A stretch of DNA of 64,000 nt from an uncultured Veillonella sp. (GCA_934183145.1 CAKPSA010000001.1:7890-71889), one strand, 5' to 3'; shown: positions 15,369 to 25,581, numbered from the stretch's first letter. Numbers and translations are program-made. The notes: generated by a model not told the origin, from the letters alone.

Positions 15369-16838
15369 CTATTTTGTTAAAGCGCTAACATTGTCTAAGC
15401 GATGTAAGCATTTTTCTTTACCAAGCAATGTAACGATATTATTCAAATCTGGACCATGCATTTGACCTGTTAAAGCCACGCGGATTGGCATGAATACGAA
15501 TTTACCTTTCAAAGCAGTTTCTTTCATAACAGCTTTAATCGTTGCTTTTACAACGTCAGGTGTAATTTCATCAAGTTCTGCCAATGCATTACGGAATGCA
15601 CCAAGAACTGTTGGTGCTGTTTCTTCATTCAATACAGCACGCAATTCCTCTTCATGACCTTCTTCAAGGAATACTGTTTCGCCCATGAACATGCCTACAT
15701 GATCTTTAATTTGCGCACCATAGCTAATATGATCGCGGAATGTGGAGCATAGCAATGTCAACCAATCAATATCCGCTTGATTTAAACTATCTGGAGCCAA
15801 ACCAACCTCTTTCAAATGAGGCAAGCAAAGATGGAATAATTCTTCATCACTCAAGTTTTTCATGTAGTGGAAGTTAATATGGTTCAATTTATCGATGTCG
15901 AATACAGCAGGGTTCTTCGCTACGCGATCCATGGAGAAGGCTTGAATCAATTCATCTTGTGTAAAGAACTCTTCTTCCCCTTCTGGAGCCCAACCTAAAA
16001 GCGCTAAGAAGTTTACAAGTGCTTCTGGCAAATAGCCTAATTGTTTGTATTGTTCAACAGAAGTAGCACCATGACGTTTGGACATTTTCTTGTAATCTTT
16101 ACCAAGAATCAAGGAAATGTGACCAAACTTAGGTACTTCCCAACCCAACGCTTCATAAATAGCCATTTGACGTGGTGTGTTAGATAAATGTTCCTCTGCA
16201 CGAATAACGTGAGTAATGCCCATCATATGATCGTCCATTACTACCGCAAAGTTATATACAGGAATACCGTCGGATTTAACGATAACGAAGTCACCTACAC
16301 CGTTGGATTCAAAGGATACATGACCGCGTACCATATCATCAAAAGCATATGTTTTATTCAAAGGAACGCGTAAACGAATTGTTGGTTTACGACCTTCTGC
16401 AATATATTTAGCCTTAGTTTCTTCGTCTAAATGGTGGCAATGACCGTTATATTTAGGTGTTTCGCCACGATCCATTTGTTCTTGACGAACAGCATCTAAT
16501 TCTTCTGGTGTGCAGTAGCACTCATACGCTTTGCCTTCGTCTAATAAGCGTTGTGTTACTTCTTTATATAAATCGAGACGTTCTGTTTGACGGTAAGGGC
16601 CATTGTCGCCGCCTACATCAATACCTTCATCCCAGTTCATGCCAAGCCATTGTAAGGAAGCTTTGATATTTTCTTCACTTTCACGTGTGGAGCGAGCCAA
16701 ATCTGTATCTTCAATGCGCAATACAAATGTGCCTTTTTCCTTACGTGCTAATAGCCAGTTAAATAAAGCAGAACGAGCACCACCAATGTGGAATGGACCC
16801 GTAGGGCTTGGAGCAAAACGAACTTTCATGGAACTCAT
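15369..16838 (-). CDS. gltX: Glutamyl-tRNA synthetase
   Basis: Class I synthetase of 489 residues. HIGH-type motif RFAPSPTGPFHIGGARSALF at the N-terminus and KKMSKRHGATSVEQYK in the middle; the C-terminal anticodon-binding helices follow. A GAAGGAGAGG ribosome site supports the ATG at 16838. It lies 2 bases after ispDF, at the end of the radA-yacL-ispDF-gltX operon. It may also charge tRNA-Gln if the genome uses GatCAB; that is not shown here. Confidence 0.96.
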   Translation of the reverse strand: MSSMKVRFAPSPTGPFHIGGARSALFNWLLARKEKGTFVLRIEDTDLARSTRESEENIKASLQWLGMNWDEGIDVGGDNGPYRQTERLDLYKEVTQRLLDEGKAYECYCTPEELDAVRQEQMDRGETPKYNGHCHHLDEETKAKYIAEGRKPTIRLRVPLNKTYAFDDMVRGHVSFESNGVGDFVIVKSDGIPVYNFAVVMDDHMMGITHVIRAEEHLSNTPRQMAIYEALGWEVPKFGHISLILGKDYKKMSKRHGATSVEQYKQLGYLPEALVNFLALLGWAPEGEEEFFTQDELIQAFSMDRVAKNPAVFDIDKLNHINFHYMKNLSDEELFHLCLPHLKEVGLAPDSLNQADIDWLTLLCSTFRDHISYGAQIKDHVGMFMGETVFLEEGHEEELRAVLNEETAPTVLGAFRNALAELDEITPDVVKATIKAVMKETALKGKFVFMPIRVALTGQMHGPDLNNIVTLLGKEKCLHRLDNVSALTK

Positions 16839-16840
16839 GA

Positions 16841-18016
16841 TTATACCTCTCCTTCATATACAGAAACGACAGCTTGTGCAGCAATACCTTCGCGGCGCCC
16901 AATAGCACCTAGCATTTCATTCGTTGTCGCTTTAATACTAATACGTTCTAATGGTATTTCTAAAACAGATTGTAAATTCGCCTTCATCGTATCGATGTGC
17001 GGCTTTAATTTAGGTGTCTCCGAAATAACCATAATATCTATATTATAGGCTTGTAACCCACGTTCTTTCAATAAGGAATTAACCTTTTCTAGTAAAAGCA
17101 TGCTAGAAATCCCTTTATATTGGTCATCTTCAGGCGGGAAATAATATCCAATATCTCGTAGACCTGCAGCACCTAACATGGCATCCATCAATGCATGAAT
17201 GAGCACATCCGCATCGGAATGACCATCAGGACCGAGTTCAGATTCAATACGAACACCGCCAAGAATACAAGGGCGACCTGCTTTTAATTGATGAATATCA
17301 TAACCAAATCCAACGCGCATACGTGTATCCTCAATTCCTAAATATCGCTTAGCTACTGCAATATCATTTGGTGTTGTTACCTTTATATTACAATAGTCTC
17401 CTTCAACTATATGTACAGGCTTACCTACATACTCTACTAAAGATACATCATCTGTGCCAAGATACTTTGTTTCATAAGCTGCTTGATGAGCCTCTACAAA
17501 TAATTCTTTTTGAAAGCCTTGAGGGGTTTGAATTTGATATAACTCACTACGTTGTAAGGTTTCCAAAACATTATGATCCATATCAACCCGTTTAATAGTG
17601 TCTGTAGCAGGAACACCTACGGTAGCTGCACCATAGGTATTAGCCGCCTCAGCTACATCGATAAACATCTTAGTAGCAGCCAAAGGTCGTGCCCCATCAT
17701 GAACAAGAACAATATTGGTTTCTTCTGATACAGCCTTAAGGCCACAAGCTACAGAATCTTGACGCTCTTTTCCACCAAGTACGATGTGTACGGGAACAGA
17801 CAAATCTAACTCTTGTATATGTTTTGTCATATACTCTTGTTCACCATCGGCTACAACAAGAATAATCTCATTCAAACCTTCAATATTTGCTACATTTTGT
17901 AGTGTGCGCTGAATGATAGAGAATCGACCTAAAGGAATAAATATCTTGTTTTCTTTATGCCCCATACGACGCCCTGCACCAGCGGCGAGAACAACACAAC
18001 TAATTACCTTGTCCAT
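16841..18016 (-). CDS. ispDF: Bifunctional IspD/IspF isoprenoid enzyme
   Basis: Fusion of 2-C-methyl-D-erythritol 4-phosphate cytidylyltransferase and 2-C-methyl-D-erythritol 2,4-cyclodiphosphate synthase, two non-adjacent steps of the MEP pathway. The IspD part (about residues 1-230) starts VVLAAGAGRRMGHKENKIF; the IspF part starts RVGFGYDIHQLKAG and holds HSDADVLIHALMDAMLGAAG and the C-terminal ATTNEMLGAIGRREGIAAQA. Start at the ATG 18016, 5 bases after GGAGG, inside the yacL end; a frame four codons longer is open but poorly placed. In Bacillus ispD and ispF are separate neighbours at this same locus. Confidence 0.95.
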   Translation of the reverse strand: MDKVISCVVLAAGAGRRMGHKENKIFIPLGRFSIIQRTLQNVANIEGLNEIILVVADGEQEYMTKHIQELDLSVPVHIVLGGKERQDSVACGLKAVSEETNIVLVHDGARPLAATKMFIDVAEAANTYGAATVGVPATDTIKRVDMDHNVLETLQRSELYQIQTPQGFQKELFVEAHQAAYETKYLGTDDVSLVEYVGKPVHIVEGDYCNIKVTTPNDIAVAKRYLGIEDTRMRVGFGYDIHQLKAGRPCILGGVRIESELGPDGHSDADVLIHALMDAMLGAAGLRDIGYYFPPEDDQYKGISSMLLLEKVNSLLKERGLQAYNIDIMVISETPKLKPHIDTMKANLQSVLEIPLERISIKATTNEMLGAIGRREGIAAQAVVSVYEGEV

Positions 18017-19154
18017 TTTGTCCTCCATCTACACGAGCAAAGATCATACGACCTGCACTAGTTTGTAAGATAGATGTAACCATAACCTCTACGGTTTGAC
18101 CTACATAAGGTTTACCATCTTCAACAACAATCATGGTACCATCGTCGAGATAAGCAACACCTTGATGTACCTCCTTACCTTCTTTCATAATTTGCACGCG
18201 AATCCATTCGCCTGCAATGAGGGCTGGTTTAAGTACATTAGCTAGCTCATTAAGATTAAGCACTTCAATGCCTTGTACACGAGCAACCTTATTTAAGTTG
18301 AAATCGTTAGTCATCAACTTCCATTGTTTATCTAAAGCAAGGCGCATTAATTTAGAGTCAACTTCTGTAAGATCATCATAGTCGTCTTCTACCACTTCAA
18401 TGGCTACCTTATTAGCATCTTGCATCTCTTTCAAAATATCGAGACCACGGCGACCACGATTGCGCTTTGTAGAATCTGCAGAGTCAGAAATAATTTGTAA
18501 CTCATTCAATACAAAGAGTGGAACCATGAGAGGGCCTTCAATAAAACCTGTATTACATAGTTCCTTAATACGTCCATCAATGATAACAGAAGTATCTAAT
18601 AGTTTTGGAGTGCTCGTAGATTTATCAGATTTATGAGTAGAGAACATTTTAAAACGACTTGTTTTTTTACTTCCATCTCCGCCCCATTGTTGTACATAAT
18701 TATTGTACATTTCAGGGCCTTTACGAGCCATGATCTTAAGGCCACTATATCCAAAGATAGCACTCAATATGATAGGAATGTAAGGTCCTATAATAGGTAC
18801 TTGATTGAATGCAACACCAATTAAATTTGCAATAATAAGACCGAATAATAAACCGATGGTGCCTGCAATCAATTCTTGATTTGGAATATGAGTGAGAATA
18901 CGTTCTAATCGTTTAGCAATCACTAAACCTTGTTTTAAAATGAATGAAGAAATTAAATAACCAATAATAATGCCTATTAAAGTACCAAGAATTAATACTG
19001 AAATACGTGCAATGGTCAATGACATATCCCCAAAGGACTCAAATTGAGAGACCAAATATGGGTCGATAATAGGTGCTAAGCTATCCATTCCAACATAAGC
19101 CGCTGTGCCCACAAGAATGGCTATTACATAGCGCAATATCCGATAAATCATCAA
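18000..19154 (-). CDS. yacL: Membrane PIN-TRAM domain protein (YacL family)
   Basis: 384 residues: four hydrophobic segments in the first ~145 residues, then a PIN nuclease-like domain starting LLDTSVIIDGRIKELC, with KWKLMTNDFNLNKVARVQGI-type ending residues, and a C-terminal TRAM-like RNA-binding domain. The gene is conserved in Firmicutes between radA/disA and ispD; its exact target is not established. It follows radA by 12 bases and overlaps ispDF by 17. No disA gene lies between radA and yacL, unlike in Bacillus. Confidence 0.9.
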   Translation of the reverse strand: MMIYRILRYVIAILVGTAAYVGMDSLAPIIDPYLVSQFESFGDMSLTIARISVLILGTLIGIIIGYLISSFILKQGLVIAKRLERILTHIPNQELIAGTIGLLFGLIIANLIGVAFNQVPIIGPYIPIILSAIFGYSGLKIMARKGPEMYNNYVQQWGGDGSKKTSRFKMFSTHKSDKSTSTPKLLDTSVIIDGRIKELCNTGFIEGPLMVPLFVLNELQIISDSADSTKRNRGRRGLDILKEMQDANKVAIEVVEDDYDDLTEVDSKLMRLALDKQWKLMTNDFNLNKVARVQGIEVLNLNELANVLKPALIAGEWIRVQIMKEGKEVHQGVAYLDDGTMIVVEDGKPYVGQTVEVMVTSILQTSAGRMIFARVDGGQNGQGN

Positions 19155-19166
19155 ATCACCTCCTAA

Positions 19167-20540
19167 TTAAGAAAATACCAGTTGCATTGCCTCTTGAATA
19201 GATTTAATGCCTCTAATCTTGATAGAACTATCATTATCCTTGATTTGCTTATAATTGCCTTCAGGAATAATAAATTTTTTAAAGCCTAACTTCTTTGCTT
19301 CATTAATACGCTGCTCAATACGTGGAATACTACGAACATTACCAGTCAGTCCTACTTCACCTAAAATGACCATATCGGTAGGAACGATGCGATTCTTTAG
19401 ATTAGATACGATAGCAACAGCCATAGATAAATCACATGCTGGCTCATTAACCTTAAGACCACCTATAACATTAACATATACATCTTTATTGCCCAATGTA
19501 AAGCCACATCGTTTTTCTAGTACTGCTAACAATACAATAAGACGATTTAAATCATAACCTATGGCAGTACGTCGCGGCATACCAAAAGCAGTAGTAACTA
19601 CAAGGCTTTGTACCTCTACAAGAATAGGACGAACCCCTTCAAGATAAATCATAACGGCACTGCCACTTTCCTCATCAGATCGTTCTGCCAATAAGGAAGC
19701 TGATGGATTAGATAACTCTTGTAATCCTTCCTCAACCATGGCAAAGATACCTGTTTCAGATGTAGAGCCAAAACGATTCTTAATAGAGCGCAAAATACGG
19801 AATTGATAAGACCGCTCACCTTCGAAATAAAGTACTACATCCACCATATGCTCTAACATACGCGGGCCCGCAATATTTCCCTCCTTAGTAACATGTCCAA
19901 TGATGACCGTTGGAATATTGCGTTCTTTACAGAATCGAAGAAGTCGAGATGTACATTCTCGCACTTGGCTAACACTGCCTGGAGCAGCATCAATATCACC
20001 AGTATACATGGTTTGAATGGAGTCGATAACTAACAAAGAAGGCGTCATTGCATCAGCTTGTTCTAAAATATGATCTAAATCTGTATCAGCAATAACTTGT
20101 AGTCGCTCACTATTGATATGAAGTCGCTCTGCTCGAAGCTTAAGCTGTAACTGAGACTCTTCACCAGATGCATATAGAACAGTACCTACCGTATCGGCTA
20201 CCTTTTGAGAAACTTGTAATAGCAACGTAGATTTACCAATACCTGGATCACCACCTAAGAGCATTAATGCACCAGGTACTATACCGCCACCTAATACGCG
20301 GTCAATTTCACCAAAGGTTGTAGATACACGCGCAATGGAGGAAATTTCAATGTCTGGTAAAGCAGTTGGTTTTGTTGTTTGGTTTCCTACACCTCGTGAA
20401 GGTGTGCGGCTATGTTTAGTTTCTTTGATAATCTCTTCAACTAATGTATTCCATTCGCCACATTGTGGACAACGTCCCATCCACTTAGATGACTCAGCCC
20501 CACAATTCTGACAGAAGAATACTGATTTTGCTTTTGCCAT
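19167..20540 (-). CDS. radA: DNA repair protein RadA (Sms)
   Basis: RecA-like ATPase helping branch migration in recombination, 457 residues. N-terminal C4 zinc finger CQNCGAESSKWMGRCPQC, Walker A LGGDPGIGKSTLLLQ, the RadA-specific KNRFG motif (RSIKNRFGSTSETGIF), and a C-terminal Lon-protease-like domain (DVYVNVIGGLKVNEPACDLS). It heads the radA-yacL-ispDF-gltX operon and follows the clpC terminator. Confidence 0.96.
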   Translation of the reverse strand: MAKAKSVFFCQNCGAESSKWMGRCPQCGEWNTLVEEIIKETKHSRTPSRGVGNQTTKPTALPDIEISSIARVSTTFGEIDRVLGGGIVPGALMLLGGDPGIGKSTLLLQVSQKVADTVGTVLYASGEESQLQLKLRAERLHINSERLQVIADTDLDHILEQADAMTPSLLVIDSIQTMYTGDIDAAPGSVSQVRECTSRLLRFCKERNIPTVIIGHVTKEGNIAGPRMLEHMVDVVLYFEGERSYQFRILRSIKNRFGSTSETGIFAMVEEGLQELSNPSASLLAERSDEESGSAVMIYLEGVRPILVEVQSLVVTTAFGMPRRTAIGYDLNRLIVLLAVLEKRCGFTLGNKDVYVNVIGGLKVNEPACDLSMAVAIVSNLKNRIVPTDMVILGEVGLTGNVRSIPRIEQRINEAKKLGFKKFIIPEGNYKQIKDNDSSIKIRGIKSIQEAMQLVFS

Positions 20541-20566
20541 AATACCTCAAAACTTTTATATAAGAT

Positions 20567-20603
20567 AAAAAAGGTCATGAATGATAACCATTCATGACCT
20601 TTT
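20567..20603 (-). terminator. Terminator of the ctsR-clpC operon
   Basis: Perfect 15-base stem AAAAGGTCATGAATG / CATTCATGACCTTTT with a five-base loop, followed by T residues on the minus strand, about 107 bases after clpC and just before radA. Confidence 0.88.
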
Positions 20604-20709
20604 ATGCATAATTTTACTACATGGTTAACTATCACTATTTTATAGTATACCATTTAAGCCATATAATTTATATGAAAGGTAGTCATTAACTATATATTTT
20701 GTATTTATA

Positions 20710-23157
20710 TTAAACCGTTACAACAATATCGTTATCCTTTGCATCTGCTTTAATAGTCTTGCCTGCTATCGCCTCTCCTTTCAAAATGAGATCAGATACG
20801 GGGTCCTCAATTAAGCGTTGAATAGCGCGTTTTAAAGGACGAGCACCCATAGTAAAATCGGAACCTTCTTTAACGAGCAATTTCATAGCCTCAGGTGTAA
20901 TTTCTAATTGTAAATCACGTTCTCCAAGACGTTTTATTACATCACTCATCAAAATAGTTACAATCTTTGTTAAGTCCTCTTCAGTTAATGGATGGAATAC
21001 AATCATCTCATCAATACGATTTAAAAACTCTGGCCTGAAATGACGTTTTACAGCATCCATAACAGACTTCTTAGCCTCCTTAAAATCTATGCCTTTAGTA
21101 TTTTGTGCATGAGATTCTACTTTTTTCGGTGCCAAGAATCCTAGTTCTGTAGAGTTCTTATGTAATGCTTTAGCACCTAAGTTACTAGTCATGATGATAA
21201 CCGTATTTCTAAAGTCTACGGTTCTACCTTGACTATCTGTAAGTCGGCCATCATCAAGTACTTGTAATAGGATATTAAAGAAATCTGCATGAGCCTTTTC
21301 TACTTCATCCAGCAAAATAACGCTATATGGTTTACGACGTACTACATCAGTGAGTTGACCTCCCTCTTCATATCCTACATATCCAGGAGGTGCTCCAACT
21401 AGACGAGAAACAGTATGCTTTTCCATATATTCAGACATATCAAGTCGAATCATAGCAGATTCATCGCCGAACAAGGAGGATGCAAGAGCTCTTGCTAATT
21501 CAGTTTTACCAACCCCTGTTGGTCCAAGGAATAGGAATGAACCAATAGGACGTTTTGGATCCTTTAATCCAGCCCTTGCACGGCGCACAGCTTTCGCTAC
21601 AGCTGTAACAGCATCATCTTGACCGATGACACGTTTATGTAACTCATCTTCTAAATGAAGTAAGGTTTCTGATTCTTCTTCTCCAATTTTGGCCACAGGA
21701 ATCCCCGTCCACTGAGCTACTACTGCTGCAATATCTTCTTCTGTAACTATTAGTTTTTGATCACTTGCTTCTTTAGCTACGGATTTTTTATCATCGATTT
21801 CTTTAACTAGAGCTTGCTCTTCATCTCGAAGCTTAGCTGCCTTTTCAAAATCTTGTGATGTGACAGCCGCTTCTTTTTCCTTCTTAACCGTATTGAGTCT
21901 GTCTTCTAAAGCTTTAACATCTGGTGCCGCCGAAAATACCTTCATACGGACCTTAGATGCAGCCTCATCAACCACATCAATAGCTTTATCAGGCAAAAAT
22001 CGATCTGTAATATATCTACTAGATAAAGTAACAGCAGCTTTTAATGCTTCATCTGTAATTTTAGCCTTATGGAACGCTTCATAACGATCTCGTAAGCCTT
22101 TCAAGATTTCAAGAGCATCCTCTTCATTAGGCTCACCTACTTGAACGGGTTGAAAACGACGCTCTAAAGCAGAATCTTTTTCAATATGCTTTTTATATTC
22201 ATCAAGTGTGGTAGCGCCAATAACTTGGAATTCACCGCGTGCCAAGGCTGGTTTCAAGATATTTGCCGCATCCATAGCGCCTTCAGTGGCACCTGCTCCA
22301 ACTAATGTGTGAATTTCATCAATGAAGATAATCATATCATCATGTTTTTGCACTTCATCGATTGCTTTTTTCAAACGCTCTTCAAATTCTCCACGATATT
22401 TTGCACCAGCTAACATGGAGCTAATGCTAAGGGAAATAATACGCTTATTGCGTAAAATCTCTGGTACATTGCCGTTGACAATATGTTGCGCTAAGCCTTC
22501 AGCAATAGCTGTCTTACCTACACCAGGCTCACCAATAAGAACTGGATTATTTTTAGTTCTACGGCTAAGAATTTGGATAATACGTTGAATTTCTGTATCA
22601 CGGCCAATAACAGGATCAATTTTACCTTGTTTTGCCGACTCATTTAAGTCCGTACCGAAATCAGCTAAATCACCTAAATCGCTATTATTATTGGAGCTAT
22701 CTTGACCACTATGATCACCATTTGTACTAGAGCCAAGAATATGACGAATCGCTTCTACTATATCATCGGTACGAATATTCATAACCCGTAAAATACCAAC
22801 CGCAACACCACCACCGTCGCTCAGTAATCCTAAGAGAATATGCTCAGTGCCAACATAATTATGCTTCATACGATTAGCTATTTGAACAGCTAGCTCAAGT
22901 ACATGCTTAACGCGAGGGGTCATATATATGGATGTTACTTTTTTATTACCGCGCCCCACTTGTTCTTCTACAGCTTCAAAAATATCTTCTGTAACGATAC
23001 CAAGCTCTTCTAAAGCCTTTGCAGCAACACCATTTTTAACCTTTGTAAGGCCGATGAGTACGTGTTCAGTGCCTACATAGTCATGTCCCAATTCCAATGC
23101 TGCCTCTTGAGCAAAGGAAAGAACACGCTGTGCATCATCTGTAAATCGTTGCATCAT
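20710..23157 (-). CDS. clpC: ATP-dependent Clp protease ATPase subunit ClpC
   Basis: Hsp100 unfoldase of 815 residues that feeds ClpP. Two N-terminal Clp repeats ([14 protein letters not shown] and [14 protein letters not shown]), first AAA domain with [16 protein letters not shown], a middle region with a UVR-like segment near residue 430, and second AAA domain with [16 protein letters not shown]. The C-terminal D2 small domain is [17 protein letters not shown]. It ends the ctsR-mcsA-mcsB-clpC operon, where McsB tags substrates with phospho-arginine for ClpC. Confidence 0.97.
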   Translation of the reverse strand: MMQRFTDDAQRVLSFAQEAALELGHDYVGTEHVLIGLTKVKNGVAAKALEELGIVTEDIFEAVEEQVGRGNKKVTSIYMTPRVKHVLELAVQIANRMKHNYVGTEHILLGLLSDGGGVAVGILRVMNIRTDDIVEAIRHILGSSTNGDHSGQDSSNNNSDLGDLADFGTDLNESAKQGKIDPVIGRDTEIQRIIQILSRRTKNNPVLIGEPGVGKTAIAEGLAQHIVNGNVPEILRNKRIISLSISSMLAGAKYRGEFEERLKKAIDEVQKHDDMIIFIDEIHTLVGAGATEGAMDAANILKPALARGEFQVIGATTLDEYKKHIEKDSALERRFQPVQVGEPNEEDALEILKGLRDRYEAFHKAKITDEALKAAVTLSSRYITDRFLPDKAIDVVDEAASKVRMKVFSAAPDVKALEDRLNTVKKEKEAAVTSQDFEKAAKLRDEEQALVKEIDDKKSVAKEASDQKLIVTEEDIAAVVAQWTGIPVAKIGEEESETLLHLEDELHKRVIGQDDAVTAVAKAVRRARAGLKDPKRPIGSFLFLGPTGVGKTELARALASSLFGDESAMIRLDMSEYMEKHTVSRLVGAPPGYVGYEEGGQLTDVVRRKPYSVILLDEVEKAHADFFNILLQVLDDGRLTDSQGRTVDFRNTVIIMTSNLGAKALHKNSTELGFLAPKKVESHAQNTKGIDFKEAKKSVMDAVKRHFRPEFLNRIDEMIVFHPLTEEDLTKIVTILMSDVIKRLGERDLQLEITPEAMKLLVKEGSDFTMGARPLKRAIQRLIEDPVSDLILKGEAIAGKTIKADAKDNDIVVTV

Positions 23158-23214
23158 AATATCACCTCATCTATCTATGTAAATTGTAATTATTTCTCTT
23201 CAAATATATGTAAA

Positions 23215-23235
23215 CAATGGTAGACTATACCATTG
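23215..23235 (-). other. Intra-operon hairpin between mcsB and clpC
   Basis: Perfect 8-base arms CAATGGTA / TACCATTG with a five-base loop, in the 110-base gap before clpC. There is no long T run after it, so a processing or partial-termination site is more likely than a full terminator. Confidence 0.4.
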
Positions 23236-23267
23236 GAATAGCTATTAACTAAACAAACAAATTTATA

Positions 23268-24329
23268 TTAATGTGAAAGCTTTTGACGAATTACCTTCGC
23301 CCTATAGCTATCACGCTCGATGTCAGTTAGATTTTCATTCCTTGCATATTTTGAAAGGAAATTAGGTCTAGTTATGGCAATCAGCTCATTAAATGAATCC
23401 TTGCCCCATGGAGGTAAAATCTCTAAATCAACGCCTAATTGGATATTACTAAGCTTTGTTAATGCCTCTTTGCCATTTACACGGCGAGCATATTGTAAAA
23501 CGCCATAAGAGCGCCAAAGTACATCTTCTAAACCTTCTTTATCATTATGTAATAAGGACTGTCTAGATTTCCGCTCCTCCGCAATAATGCCTTCTACAAT
23601 CTTCGTCAATTGCTCGATAGTATCCTCTTCACTGACCCCCATAGTACGTTGATTTGAGATTTGATATATGTTCCCTAAAGCTTCGGAACCTTCCCCATAT
23701 AATCCACGTACAGAGTAGCCCAATTGGATAATGCTACGAATAAGGCGTGTAATGCGTCCAGATATGGTCAATGCTGGTAAATGTAGCATTACAGATGCTC
23801 GTAAACCTGTGCCTACATTTGTAGGACAAGCTGTTAAATAACCAAAACGCTCATCAAAAGCATACGGATATTTTGCTTCTATAGCCTTATCGATTGTTAG
23901 CGCATGTTCATAAGATTCATGTAATCGCAATCCAGAAGCCATAGATTGTATCCGCAAGTGATCTTCTTCATTCACCATAATCACGATAGATGCATCATCA
24001 GATACTACTAAATTGCGATATGGGAGCTTCTCCTCTAAGGCAGGACTCATCAAATGTTTTTCAACTAATATGGCGCGTTCACGCTCACTTAATTGCTCAA
24101 GATTGATATTGGAGTATTGATGTCCATCTGCTTCTTTTAAAGGTTGAAGCAAGCCTCTAGAAATAGTATTTACTTTTTCTAAAGATGACAGGTCATTACG
24201 ATTTGTAAACAATATACCATCAAAGTTCCTAGCCAATCGAATACGACTAGAAATGACAATATGATCCGTTGCATCCGTATCGAGTTGTAGCCATGGGCTT
24301 AAAGGAGAAGCTAATATAGTATCTAACAT
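23268..24329 (-). CDS. mcsB: Protein arginine kinase McsB
   Basis: Phosphagen-kinase-fold enzyme of 353 residues that phosphorylates arginines in proteins, inactivating CtsR and marking clients for ClpCP. Motifs: IVISSRIRLARNFDG near residue 25, the NEEDHLRIQSMASG loop, and the signature TACPTNVGTGLRASVMLHLP. It lies 12 bases after mcsA, its activator. Length is typical. Confidence 0.96.
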   Translation of the reverse strand: MLDTILASPLSPWLQLDTDATDHIVISSRIRLARNFDGILFTNRNDLSSLEKVNTISRGLLQPLKEADGHQYSNINLEQLSERERAILVEKHLMSPALEEKLPYRNLVVSDDASIVIMVNEEDHLRIQSMASGLRLHESYEHALTIDKAIEAKYPYAFDERFGYLTACPTNVGTGLRASVMLHLPALTISGRITRLIRSIIQLGYSVRGLYGEGSEALGNIYQISNQRTMGVSEEDTIEQLTKIVEGIIAEERKSRQSLLHNDKEGLEDVLWRSYGVLQYARRVNGKEALTKLSNIQLGVDLEILPPWGKDSFNELIAITRPNFLSKYARNENLTDIERDSYRAKVIRQKLSH

Positions 24330-24341
24330 AATAAGAACCTC

Positions 24342-24881
24342 CTATTCTTTATCGCCACCAATGATGGCTTCTAATTCTTTTATTTTATCTCTTAAGATAG
24401 CTGCATCCTCAAAGTTCTCAGTTTGAATTGCTGAATCCAGTTGATGACGCAACCTCTTTAGTTCATACTTTGCTTTAAATACATTATGACCATGACTTGG
24501 AACAGTTCCCTCATATTCAGAACTACCTTGTAAACGTTGTAATAACGGTTTTATTTCACTAGCAAAGGTTTCATAACATCTATCACAACCAAACTTGCCT
24601 ACCCGATTAAACTCATCATAGGTAATGCCACATTGAGGACAACGTTTAGATTGATGAGATTTTAATAAATTATCAGGATAGACCATATTTTTAAAGAAAT
24701 CATTGGTAAAAAAGCTATCATCCCACATATCATTCATAAAAGAACTATAGGGAGATAATTTTCCTTCTTGCTGTAGTGCTGTAGCACAAGTATTACACAA
24801 ATGTTGTTCCGTCTTCTGATTATTTACAATATTTGTCATATGGATGGTAGCTTCATTTTTATGGCAATGATCACATATCAC
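24342..24881 (-). CDS. mcsA: Protein-arginine kinase activator McsA
   Basis: 179-residue zinc protein with four cysteine pairs (CDHC, CNTC, CPQC, CDRC) and a C-terminal UVR domain (DSAIQTENFEDAAILRDKIK) that contacts ClpC and McsB. The start is a GTG at 24881 with AAGGAG upstream; the ctsR stop is 6 bases before. It activates McsB and modulates CtsR in the heat-shock response. Confidence 0.94.
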   Translation of the reverse strand: MICDHCHKNEATIHMTNIVNNQKTEQHLCNTCATALQQEGKLSPYSSFMNDMWDDSFFTNDFFKNMVYPDNLLKSHQSKRCPQCGITYDEFNRVGKFGCDRCYETFASEIKPLLQRLQGSSEYEGTVPSHGHNVFKAKYELKRLRHQLDSAIQTENFEDAAILRDKIKELEAIIGGDKE

Positions 24882-24887
24882 TGATCA

Positions 24888-25367
24888 TCACTCCTTCCGT
24901 AGTGTATCCACCATTGTTGCGTATAGCTCACGAATTGCATCATTACGATGTTCAATATCCGTATTTTCAATCAATGTAGCAAAAGAATTGTGCATTAATT
25001 GAGCTTCACGACGAGTAATTTTTTCTGCTTGTAGCAATTGGAACAAGGATTGGTCTACATCTTTTATATCAATTAAACGATCTACTGTATTTTGACCTTC
25101 ATAAATACGATAGGTTGTTACAGCTGGTAGAGAATCAGAACTTTCTGGATTTAATTTTGTAATTCGAATATATCCACCTAGACCACGTCTTGATTCAACA
25201 TCAAAACCACGCTCATTAGAAAAACGTGTACTTAGTACATAACTAATTTGCGAAGGTGCACAATCTAATTCATCAGCTAATTCATTACGCTTTAAAATTA
25301 ATTTCTCTTGTTCTTCACGCATACGATCCAATATAAACTTTTCTATTTTATCAGCTATCATACTCAT
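24888..25367 (-). CDS. ctsR: Transcriptional repressor CtsR
   Basis: Class III heat-shock repressor, 159 residues from the chosen start. N-terminal winged helix (ADELDCAPSQISYVLSTRFS) with the conserved wing RGFDVESRRGLGGYIRI, whose glycine-rich loop senses heat in Bacillus. The frame runs three codons further to a GTG that coincides with the ribosome site, so the ATG at 25367 after AGAGGTG is preferred. It is the first gene of its own operon and its promoter carries heptad repeats that fit autoregulation. Confidence 0.95.
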   Translation of the reverse strand: MSMIADKIEKFILDRMREEQEKLILKRNELADELDCAPSQISYVLSTRFSNERGFDVESRRGLGGYIRITKLNPESSDSLPAVTTYRIYEGQNTVDRLIDIKDVDQSLFQLLQAEKITRREAQLMHNSFATLIENTDIEHRNDAIRELYATMVDTLRKE

Positions 25368-25430
25368 AAAAAACACCTCTTTAACATTTTATTTAATATA
25401 TATTTGACTATTTGTTTTTTACATATATCT

Positions 25431-25459
25431 ATTATATTTGACTTTTTGACTTTAGTCAA
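25431..25459 (-). promoter_or_regulatory. ctsR promoter with CtsR-like heptads in the spacer
   Basis: TTGACT and TATAAT are exactly 17 bases apart on the minus strand; the spacer is two copies of AGTCAAA at 8-base periodicity. The classic CtsR site is RGTCAAA repeated at 10-base periodicity, so the half-sites match but the spacing is shorter. Binding here would block RNA polymerase. Confidence 0.8.
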
Positions 25460-25462
25460 TAT

Positions 25463-25498
25463 AAAGGTCAAATATATTACACTATACATTTGACCTTT
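25463..25498. promoter_or_regulatory. Inverted GGTCAAA half-sites between ctsR and the divergent gene
   Basis: Perfect 11-base arms AAAGGTCAAAT / ATTTGACCTTT separated by 14 bases. The half-sites are the CtsR heptad, here inverted, placed between the two divergent promoters. Possible second CtsR site reaching the plus-strand gene; inference. Confidence 0.55.
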
Positions 25499-25516
25499 TA
25501 ATACATCCTTCTATGA

Positions 25517-25546
25517 TTGGACTTAATCCTAAATTCTAGGTATAAT
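25517..25546 (+). promoter_or_regulatory. Promoter of the AdoMetDC-like gene
   Basis: TTGGAC and TATAAT with an 18-base spacer on the plus strand. The start point would fall near 25553, which excludes the upstream ATG at 25549 and supports the start at 25582. Confidence 0.7.
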
Positions 25547-25581
25547 AAATGAGATATATTTTTATGAAAGAAGGTGTTGTT

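Noticed and set aside
20441-20653. 70-residue frame overlapping the radA start
   Set aside because: It runs through the clpC terminator hairpin and the zinc-finger codons of radA in another frame.
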